A DNA stretch of 55,879 nucleotides, from the NCBI GenBank assembly GCA_031266095.1, contig JAISBR010000049.1, forward strand, positions 1 through 55,879, given 5' to 3'. This document shows positions 16,479 to 24,575 of the stretch, in pieces. The translations under genes were made by a program, and so were the position numbers. The notes beneath the pieces were generated by a model. The model was not told the origin of the DNA. It made no database searches and was given only the letters and a program-made list of their open reading frames with translations. How positions within the stretch are numbered: the first letter of the stretch is position 1; each line of letters begins with the position of its first letter. This DNA comes from Treponema sp. (lineage in GTDB: Bacteria; Spirochaetota; Spirochaetia; Treponematales; Breznakiellaceae).

Positions 16479-17624
16479 ATGACTATCAAGCGCCGTTTGT
16501 TTATTTCTAATATCCTCATGATTATTATCCCGATTGGCGCATATATAGTATTTACCGTCTTCCTGAGCCTTGTCGCCGCCGGCGCTTATAAAACCTGGGA
16601 TCTGCCGGCACTTCCGGAAACATACTTTGAGACGGCCTTTGCCGATTATATACCCCAGATTGCCGCTGTCTGGTTCGCTATGCTTATCCTCATGGTGATA
16701 ATCATTTTTATTACAAACAAAAAACTGACGCGCATAATGGCAAAGAATATTGTAACTCCCCTTGATTCACTCTCATTTGGCGTTACACAAATACGTGATA
16801 ACAACCTCAGCTTCCGGATTGATTATCAAGAAGATGATGAATTCCTCCCGGTATGCGAGTCCTTTAACGAAATGGCGGTACGCCTGGAAACCATGGTAGA
16901 CGCGCGGCAGAAGGATGAGGAAAGCCGTCGTGAACTCATTGCCGGTATTTCCCATGATTTACGTACTCCCCTCACCTCAATTAAGGCGTATCTTGAAGGT
17001 ATTAAAATCGGCGTTGCGTCAACTCCGGAACAACAGCAAAAATATTTTTCGACTATTCAAAGCAAGGTAAACGATTTGGAACATATCATTAACCAGCTGT
17101 TTTTATTTTCAAAACTTGATATCGGTGATTTTCCAGTAAACAAAAGACAATTTGAGGCAGGGGACTTTCTAACAGAATTGACAGCGGAACTTTCCGACGA
17201 ATATGAAAGGCGTGGTCTTGTATTGATAATAATCGGCAGTGTACCCGGCGCATATATTAATGTCGATCCGGGGTTGTTCCGCAGGGTTATCATCAATATT
17301 TTGGAAAACAGTGTGAAATACAAAAATACGGAACAAGGACGGCTGGAAATCAAATGTTACATTACCGGTAACACATTTGAAATAAGGTTGACCGACGATG
17401 GTCCCGGAGTTCCGAAAGAAATGTTGGAAAAACTATTTGATGTTTTTTATCGGGCAGATCCATCAAGAAACACAAAAGGCAGCGGACTTGGGCTTGCTAT
17501 ATCACAAAAAATTATAAACCGTATGGGCGGAAAAATAACCGCGAAACAAGCCTCAGAATTGACGGTAAAACACGGACTCGCGATAGTAATTCATCTGCCA
17601 ATAGTGAATAGAATAGAATTATGA
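16479..17624 (+). CDS. Sensor histidine kinase 2 (paralogue of kinase 1)
   Basis: 381 aa, the same architecture as the kinase at 14452: TM1 (about 10-36), a loop of about 25 residues (KTWDLPALPETYFETAFADY), TM2 (about 62-80), HAMP, GISHDLRTPLTSIKAYLEGI (His about 168), INILENSVKYK, DDGPGVPKEM and GSGLGLAISQK. The sequences outside the loop are strongly similar, so the two arose by duplication; the loops differ, which suggests different stimuli. ATG 16479 was chosen because it matches the paralogue start MTIKRR; ATG 16431 would add 16 residues. The promoter with phased boxes is 111 bp upstream. The end overlaps the next gene by 4 bases. Confidence 0.88.
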   Translation: MTIKRRLFISNILMIIIPIGAYIVFTVFLSLVAAGAYKTWDLPALPETYFETAFADYIPQIAAVWFAMLILMVIIIFITNKKLTRIMAKNIVTPLDSLSFGVTQIRDNNLSFRIDYQEDDEFLPVCESFNEMAVRLETMVDARQKDEESRRELIAGISHDLRTPLTSIKAYLEGIKIGVASTPEQQQKYFSTIQSKVNDLEHIINQLFLFSKLDIGDFPVNKRQFEAGDFLTELTAELSDEYERRGLVLIIIGSVPGAYINVDPGLFRRVIINILENSVKYKNTEQGRLEIKCYITGNTFEIRLTDDGPGVPKEMLEKLFDVFYRADPSRNTKGSGLGLAISQKIINRMGGKITAKQASELTVKHGLAIVIHLPIVNRIEL

Positions 17625-18313
17625 AAATTTTAATTATCGAAGATGATACTTCGATTGCCGAAGTTGAATGTGACTTTTTGGAAATCAATGGCTTTGAAGT
17701 GATTACGGAAACTGACGGTATAAAGGGCATGGAAAAAGCGTTAAGCGGCGTGTTTGACCTCATCCTGCTTGACCTTATGCTTCCGGGGAAAAGCGGTTAT
17801 GAAATTTGTAAATCAATACGTGAAAAAATTGATGTACCGATTTTGATGGTCACTGCCCGTATTGAAGATGTTGACAAAGTCCGTGGATTAGGACTTGGCG
17901 CTGACGATTATATTTCAAAACCATTCTCCCCAACGGAATTAGTAGCGCGGGTAAAGGCGCATATTGCGCAATATGAACGGCTAAAACGCTCAGACCCAAC
18001 GAAAAATAAGGCGGGGGAAATAGATTTAGGGTATCTAAAAATAATACCGGCGATAAGGCGTGTATATGCCGCGGGTACTGAGGTAATGCTTACCAATAAG
18101 GAATATGAATTACTCCTTTTCCTTGTTTCCAATCCTGAAATAGTCTTTAGCAGAGAACACTTATACAACCAGATTTGGGGAGAGGACCTTTACGGGGACT
18201 TAAAGACCGTTACCGTCCATATTAACCGTCTGCGTGAGAAAATTGAATATGATCCGGCAAATCCCCGGTATATACAAACAGTGTGGGGTGCTGGTTACCG
18301 GTTTATACGATAG
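17621..18313 (+). CDS. OmpR/PhoB-family response regulator 2 (paralogue of regulator 1)
   Basis: 230 aa. Receiver with VEDDTSIA-like acidic pocket (IIEDDTS), Asp in LILLDLMLPGKSG (about 51), MVTARIED and ADDYISKPFSPTELVARVKAH. The C-terminal winged helix has NKEYELLLFLVSNPEIVFSR, YNQIWGEDLYGDLKTVTVHI and VWGAGYRF. ATGA overlap with kinase 2 implies translational coupling. The recognition helices of the two regulators are similar (TVTVHINRLREKI against TVAVHIKRLRDKI), so they may bind the same or overlapping sites. It is followed directly by a further set of phased boxes. Confidence 0.92.
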   Translation: MKILIIEDDTSIAEVECDFLEINGFEVITETDGIKGMEKALSGVFDLILLDLMLPGKSGYEICKSIREKIDVPILMVTARIEDVDKVRGLGLGADDYISKPFSPTELVARVKAHIAQYERLKRSDPTKNKAGEIDLGYLKIIPAIRRVYAAGTEVMLTNKEYELLLFLVSNPEIVFSREHLYNQIWGEDLYGDLKTVTVHINRLREKIEYDPANPRYIQTVWGAGYRFIR

Positions 18314-18325
18314 AAGATCGGTGAA

Positions 18326-18381
18326 AGTTTATCAAAAGTTCATAAATTATTTATAACCGGTTAATTTCTCCCTGCTAGCTT
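18326..18381 (+). promoter_or_regulatory. Phased 11-bp boxes and -10 of the Cys-rich/radical SAM/ABC operon (site C)
   Basis: Units start at 18326 (AGTTTAT), 18337 (AGTTCAT), 18348 (TATTTAT) and 18359 (GGTTAAT). The -10 TAGCTT (18376-18381), preceded by TGC, begins 17 bp after the fourth unit start. The predicted transcript starts near 18388, about 70 bases ahead of the 59-aa ORF. Confidence 0.65.
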
Positions 18382-18456
18382 ATATCTATCAGGTTCATAT
18401 AACCAGGAACCTAAAAATTTAGTGTTTAAGAAAGTCCGGTCTATAAGGAATTGTAA

Positions 18457-18636
18457 ATGCATGATTATTTGCCGGTAAAAACAAATCCATATTGCCCGTG
18501 TCCCAATACGGGATGTGAAGTCCGAGGTAATTGTAAAGACTGTATCAAGGATCATAATGGCAAAGGAATGTATTGCAAGCTTCCGCCCTGGTGGCAAAAA
18601 ATCAATGACCTGCTCTGTAAAGTATTACCGAAATAA
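18457..18636 (+). CDS. 59-aa cysteine-rich protein, possible metal binder or radical SAM substrate
   Basis: 59 aa from ATG 18457 (AAGGA about 8 bases upstream) to TAA 18634-18636. It has seven Cys, at 13, 15, 20, 26, 29, 40 and 54, in the order CPCPNTGC, NCKDC, YC and LLC, then a basic tail with PPWWQKI. It has no signal peptide. It is the first gene after the phased-box promoter and ends 32 bp before a radical SAM/SPASM gene, then an ABC exporter. Two readings: (1) a small cytosolic metal-binding protein, since from memory similar CPN-x-xC...GxCxxC proteins are common in Clostridia and relatives; (2) a precursor peptide modified at Cys by the radical SAM enzyme. I lean to (1) for fold and leave (2) open. 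Confidence 0.65.
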   Translation: MHDYLPVKTNPYCPCPNTGCEVRGNCKDCIKDHNGKGMYCKLPPWWQKINDLLCKVLPK

Positions 18637-18668
18637 GAGTGAGAACGGAAAAGGAGTATAAAGACTGA

Positions 18669-19862
18669 ATGAAACGTAATCTATCGGTTATCCCTATGCT
18701 TTTCGCGAAAGCGCCCGGCCTGTCGTATAAAATGTTTTTGGGGTTCCTTAAAATGAACGCCGCAAAGTATAAGCCCAGAAGAAATTACGGGTACAATCAC
18801 CTGAAGAATTTATGCCTGGTATATTTTAAACTTACACCCCATTGTAATCTGCGTTGTGTGATGTGTGGTCAATACGGGGTTAAGGGAACGGTTAATAGCC
18901 AGATTTTACCGAATGAATCTGATAATATCGTTTTTCTTGAACGTTACAAAGAAATTATTGATGAAATCACGCCATACAAACCGGTCATTTATCTTTGGGG
19001 CGGCGAACCATTTTTATACCCGGAATTATTTCCCCTTGTAAGATATATAGCTGATAAAGGCTTATTCGTCAGCGTAAATACCAACGGTACAATGCTGGAA
19101 AAAAATGCCGGACAAATTGTTAATGACAAATGGAGTACCATATTTGTCTCATTAGACGGAATTGGTAAGGTAAATGACGCCATTCGGGGAAAGGATTCTT
19201 ATGAGCGGGCTATAAAGGGAATTAAGGCAATCAATAACGAAAAGAGAAAACGAAAATCAAATCTCCCTTTTCTGGGATTGGTAACGACTGTCACCAATAT
19301 GAATTATCTTTATCTTGACGAATTTGTCGAAATAAGCCGCGGGTGGAATATTGATCTGCATATGTTTAATTTAGGAACATATACTAATGGCAAAATAATT
19401 GAGGAACACAGGAAAGTAATAAAAGAAAAACTCAATGTTGAAAGTAATTTTCTGGAAGGTTATAATACCGGCTATAATACCAATATTGACACAAAGAAGC
19501 TGTACGATATTTTACGGCGCCTTCACAGGAAAGAATTAAGGCATCCGATAATAACCGTACCTTCCTTAAATCCTGAAAAAATAGATACATACTATTCCGA
19601 CCTGGAAATACCGATACGGCGCCGCTGTATTGTACCGTGGTGCCAGACAAATATCAATTATAATGGCGATGTCCATTTTTGTGCCGATTACCCTGATTTT
19701 ATTACGGGAAATATTAAAACGCAGTCTTTTACTGAAATCATGAATGGAGATCGGGCTAATCTGTTCCGAAAGACGATACATTCATGTGAAAACGGTATGT
19801 TTCCCGGATGCCGGCGCTGTTATCAGAATATGCTCTTTGGGGAAAGAATGAACGGATTTTGA
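18669..19862 (+). CDS. Radical SAM/SPASM-domain enzyme
   Basis: 397 aa. The radical SAM core has the [4Fe-4S]-binding CNLRCVMC (CxxxCxxC, about residues 60-67), the SAM-binding GGEP motif (YLWGGEPF, about 112) and NTNGTML. The C-terminal SPASM-like region carries further cluster ligands: RCIVPWC, GDVHFCADYPDFITGNI and the closing CENGMFPGCRRCYQ. SPASM enzymes modify peptides or proteins (thioether, quinohemoprotein, anaerobic sulfatase maturation), and some act on small molecules. Its place between a 59-aa Cys-rich ORF and an ABC exporter suits peptide maturation, but the substrate is not shown. The N-terminal ~50 residues are basic and unrecognised. AAGGAG lies 12 bases before ATG 18669, a slightly long spacing. 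Confidence 0.85.
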   Translation: MKRNLSVIPMLFAKAPGLSYKMFLGFLKMNAAKYKPRRNYGYNHLKNLCLVYFKLTPHCNLRCVMCGQYGVKGTVNSQILPNESDNIVFLERYKEIIDEITPYKPVIYLWGGEPFLYPELFPLVRYIADKGLFVSVNTNGTMLEKNAGQIVNDKWSTIFVSLDGIGKVNDAIRGKDSYERAIKGIKAINNEKRKRKSNLPFLGLVTTVTNMNYLYLDEFVEISRGWNIDLHMFNLGTYTNGKIIEEHRKVIKEKLNVESNFLEGYNTGYNTNIDTKKLYDILRRLHRKELRHPIITVPSLNPEKIDTYYSDLEIPIRRRCIVPWCQTNINYNGDVHFCADYPDFITGNIKTQSFTEIMNGDRANLFRKTIHSCENGMFPGCRRCYQNMLFGERMNGF

Positions 19863-19870
19863 ATTGAGGA

Positions 19871-19898
19871 CGCCTCTAAAAACTGAAGTTTTAGAGGC
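19871..19898. repeat. Dispersed AAACTGAAGTTT hairpin, copy 2
   Basis: GCCTCTAAAAAC-TGAA-GTTTT-AGAGGC forms a nearly perfect stem around a TGAA loop. Its first 22 bases are identical to 14391-14412. Located after the radical SAM stop, it may end or attenuate the transcript. Confidence 0.6.
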
Positions 19899-19900
19899 CC

Positions 19901-19946
19901 TTGGGTAATAGAGGCGTTTCAAAATTTTAATTTTGAAACGACCCAA
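19901..19946. promoter_or_regulatory. Perfect 12-bp-arm palindrome in the ABC gene leader
   Basis: CGTTTCAAAATT (19915-19926) and AATTTTGAAACG (19929-19940) are exact reverse complements separated by TT. TTGGGT (19901-19906) and ACCCAA (19941-19946) pair outside them. It ends 26 bp before the ABC ATPase start codon. It may be an operator or an RNA hairpin controlling read-through from the radical SAM gene. Confidence 0.55.
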
Positions 19947-19971
19947 TATTCAGAAGCAAGGAGGAAATACT

Positions 19972-20925
19972 ATGCAGCTTCAAATGGAAAAGATCTTTAA
20001 AAACTTCAAAGATAAGGAAGTTTTGAAAGGCATTTCACTCAAAATGGAAAACGGTGTTTACGGGCTGCTCGGTCCAAACGGAGCCGGAAAAACCACCATG
20101 ATCCGTATTTTGGCGGACATTACGCGTCCCACAAGCGGACAGGTGTTTTTTAACGGCCAAAACAAAAATACCTGGGGTGATAAATACCGCGCCAAAATCG
20201 GGTATCTGCCGCAGGATATGAGTTTCTATTCCAGTTTTTCAGGATGGGATTATCTCATGTATGCGGCAGCCCTGAAAGGCATCCCGGCATCCGACGCCAA
20301 ACTTCAGGTTGTGGAACTTGCTAAGGCGGTAGGTCTCATGCCGGATATACGCCGCCGCTGTATTACCTATTCAGGCGGCATGAAACGCAGACTTGGAATC
20401 GCCCAGGCATTGCTCAATGATCCCCAGATCCTTATCCTCGACGAACCGACCGCGGGACTTGATCCGCAGGAGCGCATCAAGTTCAGGAATATCATTTCCG
20501 CGTTTTCAAAGGACAGAATAGTTTTGCTTTCGACGCATATCGTCTCGGATGTGGACAGCATCGCGAAACAAATCATGATGATGGAGTACGGTGTTATTAA
20601 CCGGCAGCATACAGGAGAAGAGTATATCAAACAGATAGAAAATTGTGTTTGGAGCTTCCAAATACCGGTTGATGAATTAATCGTATACCAAAACAACGCG
20701 GTAATCAGTAATGTGGTCCCAAGGGGTAAAACTATGGAAGTACGGGTCATTAATGAAAAAAAACCGAATGCCGACGCTGTTCCGGTAACAGCTAATCTTG
20801 AAGATGCTTATCTGTATATTTTTAATTATCTGCCTGGCCGTAATGCGGCAGATGCGATATCGCAAAAACGTTTTACCGTATTGGGCAGAGAGAATACTCT
20901 GTCCATGAATTACAATAACAGTTAA
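19972..20925 (+). CDS. ABC transporter ATP-binding protein
   Basis: 317 aa. Walker A GPNGAGKTT (about 35-43), Q-loop YLPQDMSFY, signature YSGGMKRRLG (about 137), Walker B LILDEPTAGLDP (about 156) and switch His in LLSTHIVSD. The C-terminal ~100 residues after MMEYGVI are typical of ABC-2 exporter ATPases. It pairs with the permease 13 bp downstream to export a substrate; in such clusters often an antimicrobial peptide, lipid or drug. AAGGAGG lies 6-7 bases before ATG 19972, so this start is preferred over 19933, which lies inside the palindrome. Confidence 0.92.
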   Translation: MQLQMEKIFKNFKDKEVLKGISLKMENGVYGLLGPNGAGKTTMIRILADITRPTSGQVFFNGQNKNTWGDKYRAKIGYLPQDMSFYSSFSGWDYLMYAAALKGIPASDAKLQVVELAKAVGLMPDIRRRCITYSGGMKRRLGIAQALLNDPQILILDEPTAGLDPQERIKFRNIISAFSKDRIVLLSTHIVSDVDSIAKQIMMMEYGVINRQHTGEEYIKQIENCVWSFQIPVDELIVYQNNAVISNVVPRGKTMEVRVINEKKPNADAVPVTANLEDAYLYIFNYLPGRNAADAISQKRFTVLGRENTLSMNYNNS

Positions 20926-20938
20926 GGAGAACTATACA

Positions 20939-22141
20939 ATGTCGCTGTTTCATTTTGAATTACGAAAACTGTTTCTGAACAGAAAAACCCTTATCATCCT
21001 GGCTTTCATGTTTTTCATCTACGCGATAATCGGTTTCGGTACGACCTATTTTCTGGTGGGTAATGGACAGAATTATCAAACCTTTGCGGAATTGGCTGAG
21101 CCTCTTACGGGTCCTCTGAATGTACAAAAGGCAGCGGAAGCACGCATCGTGTATGAAGGATTAAAAGCACGGTACGGTGGCAGTGAGGAAGCCATTTATT
21201 ACGGTACTTCAACGGATCCGAGGGCAAAGTTTGACGTCGACTACGCCCATTTCGCGGATCATGTTGATGAATACTACAACGGTTCGCCAATGGACAGCCT
21301 GGGAGATCCCTACGGTATCAATGTGCTGCAGGGTAATTTAAACGTCATGGAACAGGCGGGAAAGGTCAATACGTTTGAATATCGTAAAACAATACGGCAG
21401 CTCCGCACGGAAAAATTATTGGGAGAGCCGCAGTTCGCCAACACTGTCCTCTGGGCTAATCTTTTCACCAATTGGGGCGATTTTATCATGCTGTTTCTGC
21501 TGTTTGTACCCCTGGCGTTTATCATTGCTCCGGTGTTTTCTATTGAGGCAAGTACCGGCATGGATAATCTGATCCTCAGTTCCCGGCATGGGCGGTATAA
21601 AATTGTAAGCGCGAAAATCGCCGCTGTAATGGTTACTTCACTTGTCATTGTATCCCTTTATATTATCGCGACATTTGTATTCGGCTTCCTTTCGGTGGGA
21701 ACCCTTGATGGCGTGAATGCGGTGATACGCTCTATACCGGCTTATGTCCGATCTCCTTTTGGGTTTACCAATTGGCAATTCGCCCTCGTCGCCGCTCTGT
21801 GGCTTTTCGTTTCCGGCGTTGTATATGCGCTGATTGTCGCGTTCATCTCATCAAGAACCGGAAATCTCCTCGCTGCTTTTGGCATCAGTCTCATTGTACT
21901 TTTTCTCAATGTCGGACTGTCCGCACTCGGTACAACTCTCAGTCAAATACTCAAAGTGGTTATTGATTTCGGTATAGCAAGTATAGCCTTGATTGGAGAA
22001 GTATTCACCGCTTATAAAATGTATAACCTCTTTGGTATAGTGGTTCCCTATTACTTTATGATCATTCTGTTTATGACAATCGTCAGTATACTTGCCATCT
22101 TCGGTATGTATTGGGGCCAGCGGCGCCGGACGGTAGGATAG
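20939..22141 (+). CDS. ABC-2-type transporter permease
   Basis: 400 aa membrane protein. TM1 (about 16-40, LIILAFMFFIYAIIGFGTTYF) is followed by an extracytoplasmic segment of about 140 residues with no recognised motif, then five or more helices from about residue 180 (FIMLFLLFVPLAFIIAPVFS through YYFMIILFMTIVSILAIFG). The large loop between TM1 and TM2 is a feature of ABC-2 permeases handling peptides or lipids. AAGGAG precedes ATG 20939. It ends the plus-strand block; a hairpin lies between it and the convergent dihydropyrimidinase gene. Confidence 0.85.
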   Translation: MSLFHFELRKLFLNRKTLIILAFMFFIYAIIGFGTTYFLVGNGQNYQTFAELAEPLTGPLNVQKAAEARIVYEGLKARYGGSEEAIYYGTSTDPRAKFDVDYAHFADHVDEYYNGSPMDSLGDPYGINVLQGNLNVMEQAGKVNTFEYRKTIRQLRTEKLLGEPQFANTVLWANLFTNWGDFIMLFLLFVPLAFIIAPVFSIEASTGMDNLILSSRHGRYKIVSAKIAAVMVTSLVIVSLYIIATFVFGFLSVGTLDGVNAVIRSIPAYVRSPFGFTNWQFALVAALWLFVSGVVYALIVAFISSRTGNLLAAFGISLIVLFLNVGLSALGTTLSQILKVVIDFGIASIALIGEVFTAYKMYNLFGIVVPYYFMIILFMTIVSILAIFGMYWGQRRRTVG

Positions 22142-22187
22142 TCCTAGTGTATTTTCAGTGGTGAGGCAACTATGAACGGGAAGAATG

Positions 22188-22229
22188 CTCTTTCAAAACT
22201 TCAGATTTTAAAGAGGTCTTTCCCTCTTT
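22188..22229. terminator. Overlapping hairpins between convergent genes (hairpin family copy 3)
   Basis: CTCTTTCAAAAC-TTCA-GATTTTAAAGAG (22188-22215) is an imperfect stem with the family loop TTCA. AAAGAGG-TCTTTC-CCTCTTT (22210-22229) overlaps it. The stop codon of the minus-strand gene (22208-22210) lies inside. Both transcripts could end here. Confidence 0.5.
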
Positions 22230-23602
22230 AAAAACTTCCCCCGTCCCGGTTTTCCAATGAATTCACCATTACGCGCAATCACATCGCCGCGTGAAATAGT
22301 ACAGACCGGCCAGCCTTGGACCTCAAATCCATCGTAGGCGCTGTAATCAACGTTTTCATGGAGTATTTTTTTATCCAATGTTACCTTTTTATCAGGATCG
22401 ATGATCACCAGATCCGAATCGGATCCCGGCGCGATTACGCCTTTTTGGGGATAGAGACCGAAAAGCCTCGCCGGGTTGGCGCAGCAAAGATCGGTAAAAC
22501 GCCGAAGGCTTATCCGTTTTTTTGCCACACCTTCGCTGTACATAAGGGGAATTCGTTCCTCAATACCCGGAGCGCCGCTGGGGCATTTGGTAAAATCGTC
22601 CCTGCCCATCATCTTCTGGGTTTCAAAAAAGAAAGGACAGTGATCGGTGGCAACTGTGTCGATCTCCGCTTCAAGTCCCCGCCAAAGCGATTCCTGATCC
22701 GCGGGCGTCCGCAGCGGCGGGCACATAATGTACTTGAGACCCTCACTGCCCGGGGCATTGTAGCGGCTATCGTCGAGTAACAGGTATTGGGGACAGGTTT
22801 CCGCCCAGATGTTTTTCTGCCCTCTGCGCCGGGCGGCCCTGATAAATTCAAGCCCCTGACTGTTGCTCAAATGGACAATATACAAAGGAGCGTCATCCGC
22901 CATCCTGGAAAAAAGTATCATCCGGTTTATCGCCTCCGCCTCACATTCGGCGGGACGGGAAAGGGCATGAAAGCGCGGCCCTGTTTTTCCGGCGGCCTTA
23001 AATTCTTCCCTCAGCAGATTAATGACTCCGTCATTTTCCGGATGAACGGTAATCAGCAAACCCAATTCCTTTGCCCGCCGCAGAACCCTGAAAACTTCCG
23101 CATCGGAAAGCTTGAATCCGTAGGTGAGGTATATCTTATAACTGGTGATGCCCTCCCCGGCCAGGGTCTCCATCATCGCAAGCACATCTTCATCCACATG
23201 CTGGATAACACCGTGGAAACCATAATCGATCACCGCCTTATTCTCGGCAAAGCCGTGGTATTTTTTAATCTGATGATCCAGACCGCAGCCTTCAGGCCCG
23301 AAAGCCGGGTGATCCACTATAGTGGTAGTTCCCCCGCAGGCAGCGGCCAGTGTGCCGGTATAGAAATCATCGCTGGCAACGGCAATCCCTACATCCAGAT
23401 TCAGATGGGTATGCACGTCAACGCCGCCGGGGATAACGATTTTGCCGCCGGCGTCAATAACTTGAGCATCCCCGGCGTTTGCCCCAACAAGACGTAAGTC
23501 GGTCCCTATCTGTGTTATTTTTTCACCTTCACAGAGCACATCGCAGACGGTTTCAGTGTTTTCGGTAACCACCAGACCGTTTTTTATCAAGATGGTTTTC
23601 AT
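22208..23602 (-). CDS. Dihydropyrimidinase / D-hydantoinase-like amidohydrolase
   Basis: 464 aa cytoplasmic metal-dependent cyclic amidase. Motifs: metal-binding VDVHTHLNLD (about 61-70), the Lys to be carboxylated in SYKIYLTYG (about 157), VHPEN (about 189), VHLSNSQG (about 242), and the metal/catalytic Asp in ATDHCPFF (about 322). It hydrolyses dihydrouracil, dihydrothymine or hydantoins; substrate is inferred from family. No other pyrimidine catabolic gene (preA, preT, ureidopropionase) is visible here. The length is typical of the family. Confidence 0.87.
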   Translation of the reverse strand: MKTILIKNGLVVTENTETVCDVLCEGEKITQIGTDLRLVGANAGDAQVIDAGGKIVIPGGVDVHTHLNLDVGIAVASDDFYTGTLAAACGGTTTIVDHPAFGPEGCGLDHQIKKYHGFAENKAVIDYGFHGVIQHVDEDVLAMMETLAGEGITSYKIYLTYGFKLSDAEVFRVLRRAKELGLLITVHPENDGVINLLREEFKAAGKTGPRFHALSRPAECEAEAINRMILFSRMADDAPLYIVHLSNSQGLEFIRAARRRGQKNIWAETCPQYLLLDDSRYNAPGSEGLKYIMCPPLRTPADQESLWRGLEAEIDTVATDHCPFFFETQKMMGRDDFTKCPSGAPGIEERIPLMYSEGVAKKRISLRRFTDLCCANPARLFGLYPQKGVIAPGSDSDLVIIDPDKKVTLDKKILHENVDYSAYDGFEVQGWPVCTISRGDVIARNGEFIGKPGRGKFLKRERPL

Positions 23603-23705
23603 AGTATCTTTATATCACTTTTGTCCATTAATAACCAGGAGGCTGACGGGAATTCGCCAGCGGTCCCGTTATTGAACGATTTCCTGATGCCCTGTAATAT
23701 GAAGC

Positions 23706-24575
23706 ATGAAGAACTCCAGGATATGGATTGTTCTATTAATACTCCTTCTTGAATCATGCAAAGGCAATAGTCATGGTGCGGAACAAACAGCTTCTCCATC
23801 AATAACTGCGATCGTAAAAATAATGTCATTTAATATTCAAATATTCGGCGTTTCCAAAATGGAAAAACCGGAAGTGGTAAATATATTAACCGATATTGTA
23901 TCCCAGGCGGATATAGTGGCTGTTCAAGAAGTGAGATCTTCCGGCATCGAACCGGTAGAACAATTTATGAGCCTGCTGCCCGAAAAGTACGATTATGTTA
24001 TCGGTCCCAGAGAAGGCAGGTCAAGTTCCAGGGAACAGTACTGGATAATATATAACGCCGCTTTATTTACGGTCCTGGGACAGGAAACCCGGGCCGATGA
24101 GGATGATATTTTTGAACGGAATCCTTTTGGCGTATACTTCAAATCCAATAATAATTTTGATTTTATCCTTATTAACAACCATATACGTCCGGATGACGCG
24201 GAGGCCGAGATAAACGCTTTGCCGGAACTTGTTGATTATTACCGCAATTTATGGAATGAGCCTGATGTGCTTATTGTAGGTGATTTTAACGCCGACGGGC
24301 AGTATTATGATGAAAACTCCCTTGAAAATGTTTTTGATGAATCCTCGTATAAAATCATTATTACCAATGAATACGATACAACGATCGGCGCGAATGATAA
24401 CACGTATGATCGTTTCATAATTACCTCGTCTGCCGTAGAGGATTATACCGGTAATTTTGGAATCATCAGGTATGACGAGTTATATGATTTCAGCCAATAC
24501 GGCATTGAGCCAAAAGAGGTGAGCGATCATTATCCGGTTTGGGCCGAATTTTGGCTTTGTGAGGATACTGATTAA
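23706..24575 (+). CDS. Endonuclease/exonuclease/phosphatase-family lipoprotein (DNase I-like)
   Basis: 289 aa. Lipobox LLLESC gives a lipidated Cys near residue 18, so the enzyme sits on an outer leaflet or in the periplasm. The EEP fold is indicated by KIMSFNIQIFG (Asn), VAVQEVRSS (metal-binding Glu), NNHIRPDDAE (catalytic His), VGDFNADGQYY (Asp, Asn) and VSDHYPVWAEF (final DH). It resembles secreted deoxyribonucleases or endonucleases that degrade extracellular DNA; phosphodiesterase or phosphatase activity cannot be excluded. The ribosome site is weak. Its stop overlaps the smc stop on the other strand by 4 bases. Confidence 0.8.
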   Translation: MKNSRIWIVLLILLLESCKGNSHGAEQTASPSITAIVKIMSFNIQIFGVSKMEKPEVVNILTDIVSQADIVAVQEVRSSGIEPVEQFMSLLPEKYDYVIGPREGRSSSREQYWIIYNAALFTVLGQETRADEDDIFERNPFGVYFKSNNNFDFILINNHIRPDDAEAEINALPELVDYYRNLWNEPDVLIVGDFNADGQYYDENSLENVFDESSYKIIITNEYDTTIGANDNTYDRFIITSSAVEDYTGNFGIIRYDELYDFSQYGIEPKEVSDHYPVWAEFWLCEDTD

